Made by a program: the position numbers and the translations under genes
Assembly (NCBI GenBank): GCA_002914845.1
Contig: JXTC01000356.1
Coordinates: forward strand, 66,626-130,625
Direction: 5' to 3'
DNA from: Trema orientale
Lineage: Eukaryota; Streptophyta; Magnoliopsida; Rosales; Cannabaceae
Length of the DNA stretch: 64,000 nt
Notes under the pieces: generated by a model
Seen by the model: only the letters and a program-made list of their open reading frames with translations
Databases searched by the model: none
Told to the model about the DNA's origin: nothing
Part shown: piece by piece, positions 36,475-49,430 of the stretch
Numbering within the stretch: the first letter of the stretch is position 1
Layout: every line of letters begins with the position of its first letter

Positions 36475-39400
36475 ATGCCTCAATCTCGTTCCGATTCGTT
36501 TGTTGACCAAGACCAGAAAAGCGATGACGATATGTCACTTTCAACCATGGAAGCTGATGATGATGATGATGATGATGAAGATGGTAATTCTGTCCTATTA
36601 TTCTTATTATTGTGGTTTCTTTATTCTATTTGTGCTTAATTGTAATGCTATTTTTCATGTCGTTATTGATGCTTGCTTTCTTAACTTTGTTCTTGTTATG
36701 TAACAATTGTTGATTCTGCCCTTAGAATCAAAACTCTTGCTAAATCATGGAATAGTGTTTATGATTTGGTTTGGGGGGGGGGGGGGGGGGTTTGGTCAGG
36801 CTGATACGTCGTTTGATCAATTGGGTAATAGTGGGATACTCGTAGAATAGCTAGTTGGGATGATGGTGTTTCAGATTAGGAATTAGGTTAAGCAGCTTCC
36901 TTCACTCATGTAATGCCACTTAGGATAATAATAATTTTTTTTTTTGTTATTTTTTATTTTTAAGTGTTTGTTGGTTCATTCAGACGGATTTTACCTCCGT
37001 GCTGCGATAATTATCAGTGGGCAAGCCAAGTAAGGTTAAATGAAGATTGCAAGTGTACCTACTGCCTTTCTAGTGTGCTATCAATCCAAATACAAGGAAT
37101 TTTGTTCTTTCAAATGGACATTTTATATGTGGTTGCTGGTTTGCCATAGGCTAATATTTTGCGGGAAAGGGTTCTCAGCAATGTTTTAAATGTCTAGAGA
37201 GGAATGACGGATCGCGGGGCCAAAAGAATAGGAACTTTGATTTCAAAGCTGCCAATAAGTTGATTAGAATGGTATGTTTCTTACAATTCTAGATTGGATT
37301 GTGCAACCAGGATTCTGGTTTTGCAAATGGAGTGTTAAAAGAACATATATCCCTCAAGGTTAGGCTGTCCTGGGTGGGTGTAAATTACTCTTTACAATTA
37401 GGCATGGCCATGTTACTTGAAGAGGATGATAAATTACAAAGGCCTCTTAGCCTAGCTTATAAAAATTGTCATGCAAATCACGACACATGATGATTTTAGT
37501 TAAAGAGCTCCATATCTTGTGGAAGTTATGTGAGAAACATTGGAGTTTTGTGAATGCGGAGAGTTAAGCTCAAGTAGGCCAAAATATTCGAAGCCATCTA
37601 TCTTTAAAGCTTAAGTTCTTAGGAGGTAGCCGATATTGGTTTCTACATCCTAACTAAGATCTTATAAGGTTGAAGCAGCAAGATCAGGATAGTTTGCTTG
37701 TGATTCTAGTTCGTCCCATGAACTTTAGTACTTTTTTGCTTCTCAAGATTTCTGAATAGGAATTCTTTCAAGTCACATACATTAGTGATCAAACTTTATT
37801 GTCCTTACTCGCTAGCCAAAAATATCTTTGCCACATGCTTTATCATATTCACGAGCATTGTTGAAGCCAGGACAACACCTACATTGGTTGTATGTTTCAT
37901 GAAGTTGCGAGTTTTAGACATTCACGGACACTACAAAATTGGTGGATGCTTGTTTTATCCTCACCTGAAGACAAATGAGAATTGCTCGCATTCAAGTTGG
38001 CACTTCCATTCAACCTATTTAGACTTTAGATATGAATAATTGGGTCATGTTCTCTCTTTTCATTAATCATTACTTGGTTTGGAACGAACTATGAACTCTT
38101 GCCATCTAGTCTTTCAATTAAAATTTGGGTTGAGTGTACAAAAAAATTGCAACTTCCATCTTATACATGGGTGTAACAAGCACGAGTTAGACCCATGCTA
38201 ATAACAAGATTGCAATCTATAGAAATAAGAAAAGATCAAGATTCAATGTTTAGGAGTCAAATAAATGGTTCTCACCTTAAGTCTTCCATAATCACCATGC
38301 CTTTCATTCTTTCTTATATGTTTAGGCTAAAAGAAAGCATGGCTTGTCATTAAGTCAAAAGGCAGAAGTTTGTTCAGGTTTCAGCAGATTGCTAGTGACG
38401 ATCAACATGATAGAGGAATGATTCTACAAGGCCTCTAGCCCTCTATGTCCATTTAACTTTGTAGTGTTTCCAAGGTGGTTGGGTGAGTCAACTACTCATT
38501 TTATCGTAAATGCAACTACATCACCATCCAAATCGGTCATGTCTAATTTTATCAGGTTGGGCTTAAATATCATTTGGTTCCAATTCCTCTATTCTTATAG
38601 GGTCTTATAGCAAAATGCTGAAATTTGGGCCCATTTTGAGTAAATGTGCCTTTTCAAATGTTGTAGCAAAATTATTAGTATATCAATGTGTATACCTATA
38701 ACTAGTATAAAAACTAATATACTTAGTTTATAAACTAAAGCTGGTATATCAGTAGATATTTCAAGTCTAAAAATCATTTATTCGGTCATTTAGCTATAAA
38801 AGGAGAAAAATGAATATTTATTAAAACGAAGAATAAAAAAAGGATACATACTCTAATTTCTCATTTTTATGGTCCAGGGGTACCAAAATTAAACTCAGGG
38901 TTGGTGACATAGCTTTCTTCTTATGCTTCGACGAAGGGTTGTTCAAAATTTATGCTTAAGTCGCCCAACCCACAACGCCCCAGCACTGTTAGAGTGTTAA
39001 TTTTCTTTGTGTTAGTGGGTTGGGGGTCCATTTTCCTTTACTGATGTGATCTGTTGCAGTTTGAAACTTTGCCAAATCGTGTTAACAATACTGCACTACA
39101 TATATCTTATATAAATTTTGAACACCTTTTTGTACATATTTATGTGTCAAATTTTAAGTTATTTTCATGGGGTCTATCATGCACCCTACTACATATATTT
39201 TGGATATATTTTTTATACTATTTATTTATTTTATTGTACTTTTTTTTATGTGACAAATAAGTTTTATTTTTTGGAAAAACTACCGCATAACCACATGTAG
39301 TGTGGTGTGGTGCTGTTAACTCCATAAATCTTAACTGTGTGGTGGGTTGGTGAATTTTTTTTTACCAACTCACCACAAAACTGCATTGTGAACCCCTTAC

Positions 39401-39499
39401 TTCTATGTATGTTTTTGGTGAATATAATGAGCTTGATTTTTGAGAAAAGACTCATATCTGACTAATTTTCTTTGCTGTTAAAAACTGTAGGGAACATGC

Positions 39500-39549
<50 letters not shown>

Positions 39550-42214
39550 AGTAAATGCATATGTTTATGGCCTAAGCTGTATTTTAATAGTTGGGTTGGT
39601 TATGCATTGCTGAAGAACAATGCTGCTACGTTACACGTCTGTCTTATTGTTCAAAAGCACTAGACTAGGTAAATTAGCTTGAACTCTGTTTGGATAGCTA
39701 GCCTCCTGGAACGTACTCGCTATTATACTTTAGAGAGAGATTCTTTTCTTCTAGTTCTTGATTTGATTCTCTTCATGTAGATGTTAGAGTAGACTTGATA
39801 TCTCAGAGATATGATGGGAGCTTGGGATCAAGTTCATCCACGAGAGGGAAATTTGGGGAAGATGTGGCTTTTTCGGAGGATAAAAGAAGTGTAGAATTTG
39901 CGATCGATATGAAGGGGGCTGAAACCCTTGCAGAAAAGAGTTCCTTGAAACACAGCAGCAAACGAACCTCTGACAGCAACCCTGATTTGCGTGCTAATGA
40001 CATTTTGAATGTTAAGAGCTACAACTCATCTGGCACCAAAGGAAAAGAGATGGTTAATGCTGAACTTATGAATAATTGCGTTGGACAGAAACACGGTCTG
40101 CATTCACAGGACGAAATTAAGCAAATGGACATGCAGTTTTGCAATGATGAAAAGCAAAAAGTGTTGAGGTTGGTTGATCCTAGACCAATATGTTCTTGAA
40201 CTTTTCTTTTTAAAGAACCAAAGAATTGGCTTACGCTGTTTTTATTTCTCATGTTGTGCCCAATTATTTAGCTATTCCAAAATTCTAGTGTACCAAGTCC
40301 TGATTATTAGGATTTTCAGATTGGCTGCATTTGAGAAAGAGACTAGAAGCCACTCTCCTGGTGCTGAGATCAAGGATAATAAACGCCCAGCAGTCATATG
40401 TGACTTTTATGCAAAAGGTTGGTGCATCAAAGGTAGTTCATGTAGGTTTCTACACGTGAAAGATCTTAAGAACGATCTTCCACAACGCGAGGGTGATGGT
40501 GCTGCAGATTATAAAGCAGAAGTCCAACTTGGAGGTATATCATATGTCTTCTAGAGTGTATATGTGTTAAAAGCCTTCTATAAGATGTTTTTAACAACCG
40601 CCTTATCCTCTTACAGGATCAAGAGAAACTGCTCAGAGATCAAGGTCGCCTAGTTTTCATGATGGCTTGGCACCTTCAGTTGGAAATAATTCTGCATTTC
40701 CTTTGCATCTCCCATCGGAAAGGATCAAGCCATTGGAACATGTTGAAAGCAAAGGTTCTCTTAAGTTTCCTGAAATGCCCAAGTTTCTGTCTCAAAGAGA
40801 GGAAGTATTTCCCCTCTCATTTAAGGATATAGGAAGGGACAGTAAGAGTCAAAACACGCCTGCTAACGACTATAGTGATCATGGCTCTCTGATTAATAGA
40901 GATGGCTCTGTATTAAGGAACAGCTTCCATCCTGAATATGCAGTTTCTTCCAGTGGACATGTTATATCATCAGCCAATTATCGTTTAATGAATCCATCTT
41001 CTCATTCTAGAAGCATGGAGGAACTGGCTAGCATCCAAAGCCAGCGTAGGCACAATAATCAGACTTCACCATTAACAAGCCATTCTCCAAATTCAGGTTC
41101 AAGTACTTCTCTTCTGACTAATGGCGTGCTATCATCTGACCGCATCTCAGCCTGGACAGAATCTACACTACCATTTAGTTATTCCTCTTTAAATCCAAGT
41201 TCTCTTGGCTCTAGGTCGTCATCCTTGTTTCAAATATCTTCTCACTTCTCTAGTTCTGAACCAGATAATTTACCTTCAACAAAGCGTAAATTTTCTTCAG
41301 ATGATTGGGAGCCATCAGTACCCTTTCGACCATCTTTCTTAGTTCGTTCTATGATGTCGTCTACAGGAAGCCAGTATGATCCTCTTCGTGATAGTGTTGA
41401 GTTACCCAAGTCGGGAGACATGTCCTTGAGAGCTTCTCTCCATAGTCAAGGATCATCAGTTGTAAATACTTTGCATCAACAAAATCATGGTGACGCAGTT
41501 TCAGAGACCCCAGACCCGGCGTGTAATGATGATACGAAGTCTGTATCATCTCATAATACATTTCATGGGAATATGCTAGATAAGAGCTGCCGAAAACAGG
41601 GGAGAGATACGCAGACAACTGAAGTAGAGGTTGTGGGAACTTCTACTGCCTGGCAAAATGGGACCATGCCAAGGCAAAAGAATTCTTTAGTCTCCTCAGA
41701 TGTCAAAGACATTACAGAAGCAACCAGTGATGGTAGACGTCAAAGTCAAAGGCATGGGCCAAAGGGTAGTTTGGACGTGAAAGCAGATCGCATTAGACAA
41801 AACAATGACGTGGTTGTTGGACGTATCGTGGAAGGGGTTGTACATAAAGAATCCAAAGCACTGTTGCATTTTCGTGCTGCTCTCATAGATTTTGTGAAAG
41901 ATTTGTTGAAACCAAAGTGGCGTGAGGGCCTTCTCAGCAAGGATGCTCATAAACAGATAGTGAAAAAAGCAGTTGAGAAGGTGCTCAGCACCTTACAGCC
42001 CGAACAGATACCACCTTCCATGGAATTAGTTAAGCATTATCTTGCTTCTTCACGTCCAAAAATAGATAAGCTTGTCGAGGTGAGTGTTTGATTTTAGAAA
42101 CGATATATATTAGAAACTTCATAGATCATGGGTTTCGAATTGAATATTTTCTCAGCATTTGACCGGTAATTATTTTATTTGCAGGACTATGCTGAAATAT
42201 ATGGCAAACTATGA
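36475..42214 (+). CDS. FES1: FRIGIDA-ESSENTIAL 1-like CCCH zinc finger protein
   Basis: Five exons (36475-36583, 39781-40168, 40320-40534, 40617-42079, 42185-42214) encode 734 residues. The N terminus is acidic with an Asp run. A single CCCH zinc finger of spacing C-x7-C-x5-C-x3-H lies at Cys193, Cys201, Cys207, His211 (CDFYAKGWCIKGSSCRFLH). The middle is Ser-rich and disordered. The conserved C-terminal block (ALLHFRAALIDFVKDLLKP… ELVKHYLASSRPKIDKLVE) resembles FES1 and related proteins. In Arabidopsis FES1 (At2g33835, about 590 residues) works with FRIGIDA in a transcription complex that raises FLC expression; whether this orthologue does so depends on species. It is longer than the Arabidopsis protein. 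Intron 1 is 3.2 kb and holds repeats. Family call is firm; exact orthology to FES1 is an inference. Confidence 0.9.
38590..38830. mobile_element. MITE relic in FES1-like intron 1
   Basis: Shares 'gtcttatag…aaatg…tgaaatttgggccca' and 'ggtcatttagctata' with the MITE at 27180/31730. In this copy the two halves are contiguous, so it acts as an approximate empty-site reference for the LINE insertion. Confidence 0.55.
39502..39546. repeat. (CT)n microsatellite in intron 1
   Basis: An almost uninterrupted CT run of about 45 bases, 235 bases upstream of the exon 2 acceptor of the FES1-like gene. A G run of 18 at 36773-36790 in the same intron is another simple tract. Confidence 0.9.
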
Positions 42215-43300
42215 GCGTTAGGGCAAGTGTTGTCTTTTGTAAAATTTTGAGTTAAATTTGCTTACTGGAATTCAAGAACAGTTTGTCCGAAGCTCCTCTT
42301 CAATAAGTGGGATGCTATACATTCTTTGTGATATGTGTGGTTTATATTCTTGTTAGATTATCCATTTCGAAGTACATTGTAATCATTGTTTCCCCTTTTT
42401 TTCCGAGAGAAAATTTAGTTCTCCCATAGAAGAAATTGCCTCATACGTGCATTTTAACTTTAGTTGGCTTTATAGCGTAGCCTACTAGATATTAAAATTT
42501 TCATAAAATGCCAAATAGTTATCTGTCATGTTTAGTCTATCTTGGTTTTCTTGTTGCTTTCTTGTTGCTTTCTTTTACTGCATCAGTCAATGTCTACGCC
42601 ATAATTCTTTATAGGTGCTCTGCATACACGCATAATTCCTGTGTATTCAAAAGCCACCTGAGATGAAATGTATATATTTAGTATTAGTACCTTAAGCTTT
42701 ATATATTGTTAAACTTCTCATTCTGAATTGAGTTATATTTTGCTGGCAGTGCACGTTAAATTTTGTTTTTCTTGCATTATTCAGTGTGACACCATGACTT
42801 ATAGTTATAATTTTGTCAAGTATAATGCATAAACCACCAAATGCTTCAGGATTTCATGGGAAGTGTCCAGAGGGCAGTTTCCAGACATTTACCATTTGGT
42901 GTTCACCGCTACAATTGGAAATTTGTGATTTAGAACTGCGTAAGAGGAGGATGATTGATTAGTCTCTTGTTAACTGTGCTCGTGTAGATGACTCCATATA
43001 TATGCATATACTGAATGCATATACTGAATGGAGAACAGAGCTGTTATTAATTAGCAGAGTATTACTAATACAATAATTGATAGGATAGGAGTTGGATCCA
43101 ACCAAGTACATTCGTCATCTATCTTAATTCGTATATCTTAAAAACGTAATTTAAGTTGAAAGTAGACTAAAAATAAATAATATCCCATGTTAACTTTTAT
43201 TCAAGTTTGCTAGTTGCAAAACCTACATTTTCAAAACCTAAGCTATTTTTCTAATGTAATCAACATGAATCTCAAGTGAAATTGGATAAAAGAGATCTAG
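42215..43300. other. 3' flank between convergent genes
   Basis: Holds the 3' untranslated region of the FES1-like gene and that of the small gene on the other strand. No other feature is recognised. Confidence 0.45.
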
Positions 43301-43837
43301 TCAATATAGCTTCAAGCTTTCTCGTGGAATTGTTCGTGCCTTCACTGTTGGAGTAGCTGCTTTGCATTCTCTGCAAGGGGAAGCAAATGACTTGAATAGT
43401 TTCCAACCAAATGCTGACCCTGATGTGCTATGCTCCTTCTGTTCTCTCTTTTTTTTATTAGATTCTTCCTTGGCACCTGTTCTGTCACTTGATCTCTCGC
43501 TATCAATGAAAGTTGCAGGCGATGATCCTTTCCGACGGGGCTTATTCATCTGGGGATGCTGCTTTGACTGAAGTAGGAAAGCTTGTGGCAGGATCTTGTC
43601 ATTTGAAATCAGCAAATCAGCTGGAGAATACTTGCTCGGATCAGTGGTGGTCGACTCTTGCTTAGATTGAGAAAATTCAAACTCGAGGTCTTGTTTGTGA
43701 ATTTGCTGACTATTAGTAGGAGGACTCTTCAGTTTCTGATCTTGAATGCATAGGAAGCCTGAAAAGGAGAGTGACTCAAGTGAACTTGCGTCAGCTGCAA
43801 CATCGAAAGAGCTCTTGTTCTGCAAGCGTTTTGCCAT
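43301..43837 (-). CDS. Uncharacterised 178-residue plant protein
   Basis: A single-exon ORF starting MAKRLQNKSSFDV. I do not recognise the family. Visible features: a motif SLSFSGFLCIQD near residue 22-33, an acidic/aromatic EFEFS, then SPADLLISNDKILPQAF (about 71-87), a long basic Ser/Lys/Glu-rich middle (EESNKKKREQKEH), and a conserved-looking C-terminal AFGWKLFKSFASPCREC. There is no signal peptide and no membrane segment. The pattern of short hydrophobic motifs separated by disorder recalls small plant regulatory adaptors such as membrane-associated kinase regulators, but this is only a resemblance. The codon-like composition and the clean ATG-to-stop frame in otherwise AT-rich DNA support a real gene. 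Confidence 0.75.
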   Translation of the reverse strand: MAKRLQNKSSFDVAADASSLESLSFSGFLCIQDQKLKSPPTNSQQIHKQDLEFEFSQSKQESTTTDPSKYSPADLLISNDKILPQAFLLQSKQHPQMNKPRRKGSSPATFIDSERSSDRTGAKEESNKKKREQKEHSTSGSAFGWKLFKSFASPCRECKAATPTVKARTIPRESLKLY

Positions 43838-46464
43838 TGAATGTGTGATGGTACTCGTTGGTTGCCAAGAGTCCAGAGCTTATATTATATACACATAGAG
43901 CTGCTTTGAGGGTCTGTGGTTGTCTCATTCAATTTTGTCTTGTTTTGTTTGTTGATATGTCATTATTCTTTCCTTCTGCCGCGTTAAAAGGCTGTGATTC
44001 TCTCATTGAGTGATATAATGTGAAATACTTTCAGACAATTGTTTTGAAGCCGGTAATGCATGTACTCTCTGGTTGCTAGCTGAGAAAGTGAAAGGGAAAA
44101 ATAGACTGAGATAAGGAAATATAATACAATATCAAATTCGCTATGTCCTCATCATATAGTCAACTTGAAAAGGTAATTTTGTATTGTTGGTGGACTCACC
44201 AAAGTGGCACCTAGCACTAAAAAAATACTGCACAGAGGTTGTGAGTGGGGATGTATCAAAGGCTTCTGTCTTAAGTGAGAATTAAATATAGTCTGTTCTT
44301 GATTCTCATTAGCTAGTGCAGACCCGATTACATTTTTATTTTCCTATTGCTTCTGACCTCAATGTGCTTCCTAACAAAGCATAATTTCCTAAACTTTGTT
44401 GAGATAGCCGATGTGAACGAGAAAGCTTGTGAAATTCACTGACATGGGAACAAGTGGAACGATTGTAGTAAATTGGGTAACTTAGGGTGAATGTTCCAAA
44501 GAGAAGTTGCACTATAGGGTGAATGTTCCAAAGAGGAGTTGCATTATGTCATGTTATTTTCGTTATATTTTTGGACTCTTTGCAGTCTTCTTTTTAGGCT
44601 TTTATTGGTGCTTGGATTCCTATGAACGTCAAGGAGAGAGTTCTATCCAAGCACACACACCCATCCCAACATTAATCACTTGTTATAAGGAGATGCTCCT
44701 TGAAGAGAGAGAGAGAGAGCCTCCTCGGGCCCAAATATATGTGGGTCTTCTTCAATATGGACCATTAACTTATATTTAGAGGCCAAGAGGGCATGGGGCT
44801 GGACTTGGTACTATTTGAAATGCCCAATTCCAAGGCCAAACCATCTCACCTTGAAATGGAAGGCGCTATACCGGGTATATATCCTGTCTCACTTTTACAT
44901 CCAAGTTGAAGCAATCTAATTCTTTTAGAAGGCTAAAAGTTGATCTTGTTGGATCAAATTTACATTAAACAGTAGACTTTAACAGGAAATAAGAATGGGG
45001 TATTAGTCTTTGAAGTCTTAAAGATGGCCACTTCTCTCCTAAAAGCTTCTCATAGGCAACAGAACTGGATCGAGTTGAACCGTTCAAACTTCACCTATGC
45101 CTCGAGAGTCGAGACTTTCAAGCCTTATTTTATCTCATTTTGTGGCTCTCCTTGATTTGGATCAAGTAATTAAATGTACCTAAAATTATATAATTGGACA
45201 GTGGTCACCTACCTTACTCAGCTTTAAAACAGTGATACAAAATATACTCATGTGTGTGCTCCATTCTACTACTAGTACCAGAACTTGTTCTCTTTAGCCA
45301 AAAAGAAAAATAAAATAAAATAACTCCAGATCCTTCCCAAGGCACCAACCGGACAAAAAGACAAAACTTAATCTGTGGACTGGAATATGGACCTTATTGA
45401 GCGGAAGGTACTAGTTTAGTAATGATGAATAATGTTAGGAACACTTTTAGCGGAAAAATCAAGTCATGTTTTATTTAGGGAAAAAAAAAAACAAAGAAAG
45501 CAAGTAATGTTAGGAACATTTTTACTTTTTTACAAAAAGTAAACCACATAATTTTTATGACTTATTTGAACATAAAATGCAATCTAAAATCATGATATAT
45601 CGGTTGGTGCATTTTTTATTTTTTATTTTGGAAAAAGCATTGTAGTGAAAAATAATTAACAGTAGAAACATGCTACTAAGAGCATCTCACACTCACAGGC
45701 CTCCATTTTCGTAAATTATGGTAGACACAAGTCACACAACTGTGGGAGTGGGACTGAGGTGGAGCCCAAAGTAGTGAAAGGGGCTAAGATTCAACTGACC
45801 AAAACAGCTCTCTAATTGAGAAATCGGACTATTCAAAAATGGGGTCCACGTGTCATTTTCCGAAAATTATGTCACCCCATCTCTGTGTGGACCCACGTTA
45901 CTGAGAACAATTGGATAATAAACTCTTATATATTTCTTAAGCGTACACTTGTAAAGCAACCCCTGACCTACTGACTAAAATCTCGAAGAAGATATTATTT
46001 AGCGGGGCCCAACTGCTCCAGGTCTTCATTCTTATCCTCTCTTTAGACTCTTTCCACTCGTAATTTTCTTAGACAGTAACACCACACTTCTTTTACCATA
46101 ATTGCCCTTTTACAAATAATAGCAATAACATTCTAGCGAGGATATTGCTAAGTCTAATTATTGTACCAATATATACATATCATGTGAGTTTTTTTCACGC
46201 TACAATATACGTGGAATGTGATAGTATATTAAAATTTATTATAAATATATTAAATATTAACAGTAATAAATTTATATGAGTTGGTATTAAAAATTGGTTA
46301 CAATAATTGAGACGAAAATATTATTCTAAAAAACAGTAAAACGACACTTGGAAGGAGAAAGAATAGGCCCATCACTAAAATTCATTTCAAAAATACATTT
46401 TTTTTAAAGGGTAAAAAACTAAAAGAGATATTTTGAAGCCGATGATCATATCAACTCAACTGAT
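43838..46464. other. Intergenic region upstream of DRM1
   Basis: Contains a 32 bp direct tandem duplication (44484-44515 and 44516-44547, starting agggtgaatgttcc) and a GA run at 44707-44719. The ORF at 44507-44779 begins inside the duplication and is not accepted as a gene. The last kilobase probably holds the DRM1 promoter. Confidence 0.45.
45846..45855 (+). promoter_or_regulatory. G-box/ABRE upstream of DRM1
   Basis: CCACGTGTCA, a good G-box/ABRE-type site, lies about 730 bases upstream of the DRM1 start; a second ACGT core (cccacgtta) follows at 45892-45900. DRM1-type genes respond to hormones, sugar and dark in other plants, so these sites are plausible inputs, but function is not shown here. 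Confidence 0.4.
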
Positions 46465-46474
46465 CTATATATAA
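46465..46474 (+). promoter_or_regulatory. TATA box of DRM1
   Basis: ctatatataa lies 109 bases before the DRM1 ATG. A transcription start about 30 bases downstream would give a leader of about 80 bases. Confidence 0.65.
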
Positions 46475-46582
46475 CCCTTTAAGGCTTACAGAGAAAGACC
46501 CATTTGGAAGGAAGAAAGAAAAGAGGACACCAAAAGAAATCTCAGTAGGGCTTATAGGTACATATACACATATATAAGAAAT

Positions 46583-47418
46583 ATGGTTCTGCTAGACAAA
46601 CTGTGGGACGACGTCGTTGCTGGGCCTTCTCCTGATCGTGGGCTCGGCAAGCTCAGGAAGATCACCACCAAGCCCTCTCCCTTGATCATCAAAGGTATTT
46701 TTCACTTTTTTTTTTTTTCCTTTTTTAAATTATTTCTCTCTTTCTAATTCTTATAGATCAGTATATAGTAAGTACGTGAATACGTTGAAGACATGCATGG
46801 TTCCTATAAATAAGAACTTATATACATATATATATATATACACATATATGTGTAGTAGATATAACGTTGGTATCTTTAACTATTTTCTCTTATTATATAT
46901 AGAGGCTGAAGGGGAGACTACGGGGAAGGTGTACCAGAAATCGCTGTCGATGCCAGCGAGTCCAGCCACTCCGGCGACGCCGACGACGCCCCTTTCGGCG
47001 GCGCGTAAGGATAACGTGTGGAGGAGCGTGTTCCACCCGGGCAGCAACCTTGCCACCAAGGGCATCGGCGCCGCCCTCTTCGACAAGCCCGAACCCAACT
47101 CTCCCACTGTCTACGACTGGTACGTACTCGTATTAAAAACACTTCCAACATCATCATCGTACTCCGCTAAACCTTTTTGCGCGTGCAACTCACGCGCTTG
47201 TTAATCATCAGTCACGATCGTGGTTAGGTTGTTATTTTTTCACCATCGTAGTTATGAAGCTTTAACAAAACTGTTAGATCTGTCTCGATTTCTGAGTTAA
47301 AAATAATATGTTACGTGTATTTATTATTAATTCACAATTATGGCTTTGCAAAAGTGTTAATTAATTTGGATTTGATGGCAGGCTCTACAGCGGAGATACG
47401 AGGAGCAAGCACCAGTAG
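46583..47418 (+). CDS. DRM1: Dormancy-associated/auxin-repressed protein DRM1
   Basis: Three exons (46583-46694, 46903-47119, 47382-47418) encode 121 residues, the usual length. Family signatures in order: [20 protein letters not shown] at the N terminus, [12 protein letters not shown], a Ser/Pro/Thr-Pro-rich middle ([11 protein letters not shown]), [18 protein letters not shown], and the ending [18 protein letters not shown]. All junctions are GT-AG and in frame. The protein is small, mostly disordered and of unknown biochemical activity; transcripts of the family accumulate in dormant buds and fall with auxin and sugar. Arabidopsis DRM1/DYL1 is At1g28330. A polyadenylation-type aataaa is at 47777-47782. 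Confidence 0.96.
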
Positions 47419-48117
47419 AGTGAGAGACTCAGACCGCTTCAACGATCTGATCTTTTTTTATGTATAAAATAGTGTCCTCCTTTTGTTTCAGATTCCGCCG
47501 CTTGTTTGTCGGGTCTAATGGTTTTGTGATTACGTGTCGTTTTAACTAGACTTTGGGCTTTGTGGGCCGGGCTTGACTTTTTAATGTTATGGCAGCTTGG
47601 GACTTTGATTATTAGGAGGTGTGTGAGAGTTTACGGTATTGCTGCTACTATATCTGTATTTCTATAATACCACATATGGTGTTGCATATGGATATGAATC
47701 AAATATGATCAATCTGTACTAGTCCAGAGTAATTGCCGTAAGCGGAGGTGATGGACCTTCTTTTTATGGTTTATTCAATAAATGAAATGCTTTCTTTTGT
47801 ATAGTGTTCATTTATTTACTAAAGTAAATTTTGAAGTTTGAGCTTATCTGTTTGTATGATTACCGCTATATATTAAGATAATATAATACGAGTAAGAGGA
47901 TAAGCTTTGGGGGAGAAGGGACCAATGGTAATTGGGAGAAGGGGCTCAGTCACGTGTCGAATGGATAAGGAGGAAGGACAAATGTGGGACCCATGTGTGA
48001 CGGAGCTGAGTTGTTTATCTATTTTATTAAAACTAATAAGTGCTAGTTACTCTCATTGCAGTGATCATCACTGATTTCAGTAAATTGTATTAGAAGCAAA
48101 TCTTTTTATTATTATTA
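47419..48117. other. DRM1 3' untranslated region and flank
   Basis: Holds the likely 3' untranslated region of DRM1 up to the aataaa at 47777-47782. CACGTGTCG at 47952 is an isolated ACGT-type site. No gene is seen. Confidence 0.5.
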
Positions 48118-48288
48118 GGGCGCGTTTACAGTAGGGGCGCTCCTACGTAGGGCCCTGTCTATTCACCGTTAATGGGAATCTGTATATAAATATATTCTCC
48201 ACAGATTTCTGTTATTCCCTATAGATTCCCATCCAACGATAATTAAGGCATGACCCTACGTAGGGACGCCCCTACCGTAGTCATCCCC
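48118..48288. mobile_element. Mutator-like MITE, copy 3
   Basis: 171 bp, with the same ends as copy 1 (GGGCGCGTTTACAGTAGGGG; right end gacgcccctaccgtag). The flanks ttattatta (48109-48117) and ttattatta (48289-48297) are identical, a 9 bp duplication, though in a TTA-repeat setting. The whole element can fold back on itself. Confidence 0.75.
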
Positions 48289-48297
48289 TTATTATTA

Positions 48298-49430
48298 TTA
48301 TTTTTTTCTAAATACTAATAGGGATGACTCGTTGTGGATGTTGTGGTGTGGTACATATTACTATGATCATATCAGCATATTCATAATAGTGAGGGTTGTT
48401 GAAATGAGATCTTTCCTGGATAAGGGTGGTCCCAAGTGTTTCCATTAATGGGGGTCATTGGGGTGTCACTTTATTAAATGAAACGTTAAATCAAACGATG
48501 ATGCTGAGGACAAGTCTAAAAAATGCGCTAAGTTAATTTCTAATTTGAAAGAGTCTTGTTAAAGCAAGTCATAATTCTATTCACAAACTCGGGTAATTCT
48601 TACATTTCATGACTTTAAGCAAGGCTCAACATTTTTAACTTAAGAAATCAAATCATCAATTCGATTTATTCTTGTGGGGTTTGTATCATTTTAATTCTTT
48701 TATTTTTTTAGGTGGAACAGTGAAGCTGTTGTCTTTCTTCTTAATCTTGTCAAAGAAAAAAACTCCCAACAGTATGAAAAAGAAAGGTCATCTGTATTTT
48801 CTGGGGCTAATTATGTTTGACTCTTGCTGGAATGAAACCAATGAATGAACTTTTCAGAGTCTCTTGTTTCAAGTATTTACATTTTATTTAAAACCTACAA
48901 TTGCGCTTAAAACCCAACTATTAATGATTTGTCTCACTAGTTCCTTCAACGTCCTAATGCTATTTACTCGGCCAAGAGCCAGCCAAACATAGTAAGATAG
49001 GAAACATACAGAAATCATCCACAGCCGTCCAAATTTTGTGATGGGGTCTCAGTATGAGCCACAGCATGATTTTGCAAGCCATCCGATTATCGATTAGTTA
49101 GAACAAGCTATATATCATTCGTGAATGCAGTTTTCATTCCCAAGTGAAAAAATTGTGACGATAAGATTCAAGAGAAATCATAATCTACAGAACACTTGTT
49201 GAGTAACAAATTGGACACATGAAAAGCCATCATCCTAGTTCTACAATCTGTCCGTTTAATTTCACAAGCTCCTAAAATCAACCACGTTTCTATTCAATGA
49301 CATATGCTTAAGCTATAAATACTATCCTACCTGACATCTGCCACAGCCAGTATGAATATATATTTACCATCGTAGGAAAGGGTGAGACTTATTTTTCTTT
49401 TTTCTTTTAACAAAGGCAGCAGAATAGTTG
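48298..49430. other. Intergenic, between convergent DRM1 and RING1
   Basis: The right part is the likely 3' untranslated region of RING1 (transcribed leftward). No ORF or repeat of note is recognised. Confidence 0.45.

Noticed and set aside
36232..36544. Two overlapping minus-strand ORFs rich in Leu-Arg or Ala-Glu repeats
   Set aside because: They are translations of the cctcag repeat on the wrong strand of the FES1-like leader.
44507..44779. 90-codon plus-strand ORF
   Set aside because: Begins within a 32 bp tandem duplication and ends in a GA repeat; no recognisable domain or splice context.
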